Assembly: GCF_024600715.1 (NCBI RefSeq) | Contig: NZ_CP102332.1 | Span: 2,356,001-2,420,000 of the forward strand | Source: Streptomyces changanensis | Lineage (GTDB): Bacteria > Actinomycetota > Actinomycetes > Streptomycetales > Streptomycetaceae | Reading direction: 5' to 3' | DNA length: 64,000 nucleotides | Shown: piece after piece, positions 59,652 through 64,000 of the stretch | Layout: each line of letters begins with the position of its first letter | Position numbering within the stretch: the first letter of the stretch is position 1 | The notes under the pieces: generated by a model | The model's input: only the letters and a program-made list of their open reading frames with translations | What the model was told of the DNA's origin: nothing | The model's database searches: none | Program-made: the position numbers and the translations under genes

Positions 59652-61973
59652 ATGAGCGACGACCCGCCGCAGCCCACCACCGGAGGCTGGGAACCCCGTG
59701 ACCCCACCGTCCACACCCCCGGCGGCACACCCGCCCGACCGCCCCGCCGCGCCCGCCTCCGCATCCGCCGGCGGAAGCGGCGCACCGGATGGCGCAGGAT
59801 CATCCCCACCCGGCGGACCGTCCTCGGCGGGTTCCTCCTCCTCGTCCTCCTCGCCACCGGCGGCCTCCTCGCCGGCTACCACCTGGTCGACGTCCCGCCC
59901 GCCAACGCCGCCGCGACCGCCCAGGCCAACGTCTACCTGTACGCCGACGGCACCCCCCTCGCCCAGGGCGGCCGCGTGAACCGCGAGAGCGTCCCCCTCG
60001 CCCGCGTCCCCCGCCCTCTGCGCCAGGCCGTCCTCGCCGCCGAGGACCGCGACTTCCACACCGAGCCCGGCGTCGACCCCGAGGCCCTCGTCCGCGCCGC
60101 CTGGAACACCGTCACCGGCAAGGGCACGCAGGGCGGATCGACCATCACCCAGCAGTACGTGAAGAACTACTACCTCGGCCAGGAGCGCACCCTCACCCGC
60201 AAGGTGAAGGAGTTCTTCATCGCCATCAAACTCGACCGCAGCCAGACCAAGGACCAGATCCTCGAGGGCTACCTCAACACCAGCTACTACGGACGCAACG
60301 CCTACGGCGCCCAGGCCGCCGCCCGCGCCTACTACGGCAAGGACGTCCAGGACCTCAGCACCGCCGAGGGCGCCTACCTCGCCTCCCTCCTCAACGCCCC
60401 CAGCGCCTACGACGTCGGCGCCCGCCCCACCAACCGCCCCCGCGCCCTCGCCCGCTGGAACTACGTCCTCGACGCCATGGTCCAGGAACGCTGGCTCACC
60501 GCGGCCGAACGGAAGGGCCTCGTCTTCCCCGCGGTCCTCCCCGCCCGGCCCACCGCCGGCCTGGCCGGCCAGCGCGGCTACGCCGTCCAGGCGGTCGACG
60601 CCTTCCTCGCCCGCAACGGCATCCTCAGCGAACAGGCCATCGCCGCCGGCGGCTACCGCATCACCACGACCCTGGAGAAGGGCCGCATGGACGCCTTCGC
60701 CGACGCCGTACGCGCACAGGTGACCGACCGGCTCGACCCGGCCGCCAACCCCGCCGACCGGTACGTACGGGTCGGCGGCGCCTCCATCGAACCCGCCACC
60801 GGCCGCGTCGTCGCCCTCTACGGCGGCGTCGACTACACCCGGCAGTACGTCAACAACGCCACCCGCCGCGACTACCAGGTCGGCTCCACCTTCAAACCGT
60901 TCGTCCTGGCCTCCGCCGTGGCCCACGGCGCCACCACGCAGACCGGCGAACCCATCACCCCGAACACCGTCTACGACGGCAGCAACAAACGCCCCGTCGA
61001 AGGCTGGACCGGCGCCCTCTACGCCCCCGCCAACGAGGACGACGTCAACTACGGCGGCATCCCCCTGCGCACCGCCACCGACCGGTCCGTCAACGCCGTG
61101 TACGCGCAGCTCGCCGTCGACGTCGGACCGAAGAAGGTCAAGCGCACCGCCATCGCCCTCGGCCTGCCCGCCGACACCCCCGACCTCAACGCCTCCCCGT
61201 CGATCGCCCTGGGCCCCGCCACCGCCAGCGTCCTCGACATGGCGGAGGCGTACGCGACGCTCGCCAACCACGGCCGGCGCGGCCTGTACACCCTCGTCGA
61301 CAAGGTCGAACGGATCGACCCCGCCGGCGACCAGCCCCTGCCCCTGCCCGCCGCCGGCGCCACCGTCCGCCAGGCCGTCAGCCGCGAGGCCGCCGACACC
61401 ACCACGGCCGTGCTGCGCGGCGTCGTCGAGGGCGGCACCGGCACCGCCGCCCGCGCCGCGGGACGCCCCGCCGCCGGCAAGACCGGCACCGCCGAGGACG
61501 ACAAGGCCGCCTGGTTCGCGGGTTACACGCCCGACCTCGCCACCGTCGTCGCCCTCATGGGCCAGGACCCCGACACGGGCGCCCAGCGGCCGCTGTACGG
61601 GGCGCTCGGCCTGGACCGCGTCAACGGCGGCGGCCCGCCCGCGGAGATCTGGGCCCACTACACGGGAACCGCCCTGGAGGGCACACCGGTCCGGGACTTC
61701 GACCTGGAGGTCGCCGAAGGCGCCGACTTCCCGTTCGACGCGCCCTGGGGCACCGACCGGCCGCCCGGGTCGGAGGCCCCCTGGGAGGGGCCGCACGAGG
61801 AGGAGGTGTGGGCGCCGGACGGCGAACGGTACGACGAGGGCGACCACGGCCCCGGCCGCACCCCCGCCGCACGGCCGGAACAACCCCCCGGCCGGACCCG
61901 GACCCAGGACCAGGCACAGGACCAGTCCGAGAACCAAGGGCAGGCACGGAACCCGGGACAGGCACAGCCATGA
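59652..61973 (+). CDS. Class A penicillin-binding protein (bifunctional transglycosylase/transpeptidase)
   Basis: 773 residues from ATG 59652 with ggagaccc upstream. A basic cytoplasmic tail and membrane helix (TVLGGFLLLVLLATGGLLAGY) precede the GT51 domain (AVLAAEDRDFHTEPGVD, GGSTITQQYVKNYYLG, YLNTSYYGRNAYG) and the transpeptidase domain with SxxK (GSTFKPF), SxN (RSVNAVY) and KTGT (AGKTGTAEDD). A disordered Gln/Arg-rich C-terminal tail of about 70 residues follows. Polymerises and cross-links peptidoglycan. Confidence 0.95.
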   Translation: MSDDPPQPTTGGWEPRDPTVHTPGGTPARPPRRARLRIRRRKRRTGWRRIIPTRRTVLGGFLLLVLLATGGLLAGYHLVDVPPANAAATAQANVYLYADGTPLAQGGRVNRESVPLARVPRPLRQAVLAAEDRDFHTEPGVDPEALVRAAWNTVTGKGTQGGSTITQQYVKNYYLGQERTLTRKVKEFFIAIKLDRSQTKDQILEGYLNTSYYGRNAYGAQAAARAYYGKDVQDLSTAEGAYLASLLNAPSAYDVGARPTNRPRALARWNYVLDAMVQERWLTAAERKGLVFPAVLPARPTAGLAGQRGYAVQAVDAFLARNGILSEQAIAAGGYRITTTLEKGRMDAFADAVRAQVTDRLDPAANPADRYVRVGGASIEPATGRVVALYGGVDYTRQYVNNATRRDYQVGSTFKPFVLASAVAHGATTQTGEPITPNTVYDGSNKRPVEGWTGALYAPANEDDVNYGGIPLRTATDRSVNAVYAQLAVDVGPKKVKRTAIALGLPADTPDLNASPSIALGPATASVLDMAEAYATLANHGRRGLYTLVDKVERIDPAGDQPLPLPAAGATVRQAVSREAADTTTAVLRGVVEGGTGTAARAAGRPAAGKTGTAEDDKAAWFAGYTPDLATVVALMGQDPDTGAQRPLYGALGLDRVNGGGPPAEIWAHYTGTALEGTPVRDFDLEVAEGADFPFDAPWGTDRPPGSEAPWEGPHEEEVWAPDGERYDEGDHGPGRTPAARPEQPPGRTRTQDQAQDQSENQGQARNPGQAQP

Positions 61974-62134
61974 CCCGGGCGCAGGCACCCGGCGGCGAAC
62001 AGCGCCGGGGACGGACGGCGACCCCGGGGAACGGACCGGAACAGCGACCACCCGCCCCCGCCCCGGCACCGGGCCCGGGCGCGGCCCCCGCGGGCGGCAC
62101 CGTCCGGACGGGGCCCGCGGCCGGCCGTCAGTGA
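61970..62134 (+). CDS. Possible 54-residue ORF coupled to the PBP gene
   Basis: ATG 61970 overlaps the PBP stop as ATGA. The product is Pro/Ala/Gly/Arg-rich with no structure or motif (MTRAQAPGGEQRRG to AGRQ) and runs seven bases into the convergent SMR gene. It may be real by coupling but could be a chance frame. Confidence 0.2.
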   Translation: MTRAQAPGGEQRRGRTATPGNGPEQRPPAPAPAPGPGAAPAGGTVRTGPAAGRQ

Positions 62135-62448
62135 CCCGACGTGGCCTTCAGCCCCACCACGGCCACCAGCAGCAGACAGACGAAGAAGATCCGGGCGGCG
62201 GTCGCGGGCTCGTCGAAGACGACCATCCCCAGCACCGCCGCACCGGCGGCGCCGATCCCCACCCACACCCCGTACGCCGTGCCGATCGGCAGCGTCCGGG
62301 CCGCCCGCGCCAGCAACACCATGCTGGCGGCGATCCCCAGACACGTCAGCACGCTCGGCCACAGCCGCGTGAACCCGTCGGTGTACTTCATCCCCACCGA
62401 CCAGCCGACCTCCAGCAGACCGGCGACGACGAGCAGGACCCAGGCCAT
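62128..62448 (-). CDS. Small multidrug resistance exporter, Gdx/SugE-like guanidinium exporter
   Basis: 106 residues from ATG 62448; four transmembrane helices. The N-terminus WVLLVVAGLLEVGWSVGMKY has the essential Glu of helix 1 in LLEVGWSVG, and TAYGVWVGIGAAGAAVLG is the SMR helix-3 pattern. The MKYTDGF/TRLWPS segment follows the Gdx (SugE) subgroup. Those proteins export guanidinium in exchange for protons as dual-topology dimers. The 5' leader contains a guanidine-III riboswitch-like element, which supports this function strongly. Confidence 0.88.
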   Translation of the reverse strand: MAWVLLVVAGLLEVGWSVGMKYTDGFTRLWPSVLTCLGIAASMVLLARAARTLPIGTAYGVWVGIGAAGAAVLGMVVFDEPATAARIFFVCLLLVAVVGLKATSGH

Positions 62449-62484
62449 GGCGACACGCACCCTTCGAGACGAGAGCAACAGGCG

Positions 62485-62530
62485 GTGCGTCGTCTTTGCC
62501 TTCGGACCCGGTACGGCGCGTCTCGTCGGG
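62485..62530 (-). promoter_or_regulatory. Guanidine-III (ykkC-III) riboswitch
   Basis: The minus strand reads cccgacgagacgcgccgtac, then cgggtccgaaggcaaagacg and acgcac, about 37 bases before the exporter ATG. It matches the ykkC-III pattern: P1 cccg/cggg, conserved acgag, P2 gcgccgt with acgacgc (one C-A mismatch), and the purine-rich strand ggcaaagacg that closes the pseudoknot. The 3' strand gacgcacc can alternatively pair with ggtgcgtgtc just before the ATG, giving a translational switch. Position and downstream gene fit; binding is inferred. Confidence 0.75.
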
Positions 62531-62582
62531 TTCCCCCCAGGGTAACCGGACCCGGGGGGACGGGCGGCGGGGGCCGGAACGC

Positions 62583-62921
62583 TCAGAGGTAGAGCCCCGT
62601 GGAGTCCTCCGACCCCTCGAAGCGGTCGGCGGCCACCGCGTGCAGGTCCCGCTCCCGCATCAGCACGTACGCCACGCCCCGCACCTCGACCTCGGCACGG
62701 TCCTCGGGGTCGTACAGGACGCGGTCGCCCGCCTCGACGGTCCGGACGTTCTGACCGACCGCGACCACCTCGGCCCAGGCCAGCCTGCGGCCCACCGCCG
62801 CGGTCGCGGGGATGAGGATGCCGCCTCCCGAGCGCCGCTCGCCCTCGGGAACGTCGGACCGGACCAGCACCCGGTCGTGCAGCATCCGGATGGGCAACTT
62901 GTCGTGGGTGTTCTCGCTCAC
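62583..62921 (-). CDS. GroES-like co-chaperonin family protein
   Basis: 112 residues from GTG 62921. GroES fold signatures: LPIRMLHDRVLVRSDVPEGE, SGGGILIPATA, AEVVAVGQNVRTVEAGDRVL and VRGVAYVLMRERDLHAV. The mobile loop GERRSGGGILIP is present. It lacks a groEL neighbour and has an extended C-terminus, so it is a stand-alone GroES-like protein rather than the main chaperonin partner. Confidence 0.88.
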   Translation of the reverse strand: MSENTHDKLPIRMLHDRVLVRSDVPEGERRSGGGILIPATAAVGRRLAWAEVVAVGQNVRTVEAGDRVLYDPEDRAEVEVRGVAYVLMRERDLHAVAADRFEGSEDSTGLYL

Positions 62922-63102
62922 GCCACGAACTTACCCGGCCGGGCCGCACACCGGCGCCGGAGGGGCCCCGCACACGGCCGGAACCCCGACCGCGAGCGGC
63001 GCCCCGCCCCCCGCCGGAACGCCGCGGACCGACGGGGGGCGGCGCGAACCGCGGCGGACCGGCGGGGACCGGCCGGGAGGCGGGGCGGCGCCGGCCGGGG
63101 GA

Positions 63103-63426
63103 CTACTTCCGGCGCTTGCCGCGGCCCGACAGCACGATCAGGCCGACGACACCGACGGCGAGCAGCGCCACCGGGATCACCCGCTCCAGGCGCGGGCCAC
63201 CGTCCTCGGTCACCAGGCCCGCCTTGACGTCGGCCACCACCCGGTTCACGGCGACGTAGGCCCGGCCGGCCGTCTCGTCGACCGTGGACGCCACCTTCGC
63301 CTTCGCGTCGCCCATGATCGTCTTCGGGTGCATCCGTACGCCGATCTCGTCGAGCGTGACGGCGAGCTGCTCGCGCCGGCGGACGATGTCCGCCTCGATC
63401 TGCGCGGGGGTCCTGGCGTCCGACAC
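63103..63426 (-). CDS. DUF3618-family membrane protein
   Basis: 107 residues from GTG 63426 (VSDARTPAQIEADIVRRRE) with ggagg 7 bases upstream; the longer frame to 63471 is unnecessary. The N-terminal helix PAQIEADIVRRREQLAVTLD is the DUF3618 hallmark (AQIExDIxxxRxxLAxTLD). A C-terminal helix (VIPVALLAVGVVGLIVLSG) ends in GRGKRRK. Such proteins accompany stress-related membrane proteins; here it is divergent from a Bcp peroxiredoxin. Confidence 0.88.
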   Translation of the reverse strand: MSDARTPAQIEADIVRRREQLAVTLDEIGVRMHPKTIMGDAKAKVASTVDETAGRAYVAVNRVVADVKAGLVTEDGGPRLERVIPVALLAVGVVGLIVLSGRGKRRK

Positions 63427-63559
63427 CGAGCTGCCTCCGTAGGTGGTCGTGGATCTCCGGTCGTCCCGCACAGTTTGTCAGCTCCGCGGCCCGCAGGCTG
63501 TCACAGACCCCCATTAGGCTCGGTCCGGTACCACCACACCCCCGTGAGGAGCCACGACC

Positions 63560-64000
63560 ATGAGCGAGCGACTGCAGCCCGGCGACACCGCCCCCGCCTT
63601 CACCCTGCCCGACGCGGACGGCAAGGAGGTCTCGCTCGCGGACCACAAGGGCCGCAAGGTCATCGTCTACTTCTACCCGGCCGCCCTCACCCCCGGCTGC
63701 ACCAAGCAGGCGTGCGACTTCACCGACAACCTCGACGTCCTGGCCGACGCCGGGTACGACGTGATCGGCGTCTCGCCGGACAAGCCGGAGAAGCTGGCGA
63801 AGTTCCGGGAGAAGGAGGACCTGCGGGTCACGCTCGTCGGCGACCCGGAGAAGAAGGTCCTGGAGGCGTACGGCGCCTTCGGCGAGAAGAAGCTCTACGG
63901 CAAGACGGTGACGGGCGTCATCCGCTCCACCGTGATCGTCGACGCCGACGGCAAGGTCGAGCGCGCCCTGTACAACGTGAAGGCCACCGGCCACGTCGCG
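63560..64000 (+). CDS. bcp: Bcp-type peroxiredoxin (3' truncated by window edge)
   Basis: 147 visible residues from ATG 63560 with gaggagcc upstream; the usual family length is about 155, so only a few residues are cut off. Thioredoxin fold with the peroxidatic Cys in PAALTPGCTKQACDF and the resolving Cys five residues later, plus VIVYFYP, VIGVSPDKPEKLAKFREKE and GVIRSTVIVDADGK. It reduces alkyl hydroperoxides with thioredoxin as donor. Confidence 0.93.
   Translation, partial: MSERLQPGDTAPAFTLPDADGKEVSLADHKGRKVIVYFYPAALTPGCTKQACDFTDNLDVLADAGYDVIGVSPDKPEKLAKFREKEDLRVTLVGDPEKKVLEAYGAFGEKKLYGKTVTGVIRSTVIVDADGKVERALYNVKATGHVA

Noticed and set aside
59577-62069. 830-residue minus-strand frame over the PBP gene
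   Set aside because: Antisense shadow; Gly/Val-rich composition and no motif, while the plus strand has all PBP signatures.

Overview
The base composition (well over 70% G+C), heavy use of GTG starts, secreted chitinases and cellulases with Pro/Thr linkers, a PAS-GGDEF-EAL protein, class E/F sortase features, and the CebR, DasR and CslA/GlxA/CslZ themes all point to a Streptomyces chromosome (core or sub-arm). I see no insertion sequence, integrase, phage gene or CRISPR array. All boundaries, motifs and families below come from reading the sequence; family names rest on remembered motif knowledge, with no database search.

Layout. 0-4 kb: end of a cellobiose uptake operon (cebG partial, CebR operator, bglC), then a secreted CBM2-GH18 protein. 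4-6 kb: a membrane Ser/Thr kinase split by an apparent frameshift. 6-11 kb: a two-component system, a secreted protein, and an ECF sigma factor fused to a membrane segment and an extracellular CAP domain. 11-15 kb: a spermidine-synthase-like protein, a small prim-pol-like protein, an NsdA-type TPR regulator and a histidine phosphatase. 15.2-19.3 kb: a tightly coupled three-gene operon of an Fe-S RecB-type nuclease, an unknown protein and a Dna2/UPF1-like helicase. 20-38 kb: three nearly identical tRNA-Lys(CTT) genes, each with its own terminator, interspersed with an M6-like protease, a c-di-GMP enzyme, a chitinase with a DasR-like promoter, a flavin monooxygenase, a decayed ectoine uptake locus (ehuB/ehuA remnants), an IclR regulator and an SPFH/NlpC-P60 pair. 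37.5-40 kb: a cslA-glxA locus collapsed by deletion, beside intact cslZ. 40-48 kb: class F sortase and partner, NagD-like HAD phosphatase, phosphodiesterase, LAXTG-type surface protein, and a ROK regulator divergent from a Gfo/Idh/MocA oxidoreductase. 48-64 kb: FAH hydrolase, YidC paralogue, SEC-C protein, aminotransferase class IV, DUF445, an ABC-2 exporter, a class A PBP, a guanidine-III riboswitch controlling an SMR (Gdx/SugE) exporter, GroES-like protein, DUF3618 protein and the start of a Bcp peroxiredoxin.

Two window-wide themes stand out. First, gene decay: cslA-glxA, ehuBCDA and perhaps the kinase are broken while their neighbours are intact. Second, many short GC-rich tandem repeats, both between genes and inside coding regions, where they make low-complexity inserts (M6-like protease, SPFH protein, ROK regulator, sortase partner). 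The best candidate for an undescribed system is the nuclease/unknown/helicase operon at 15215-19340.
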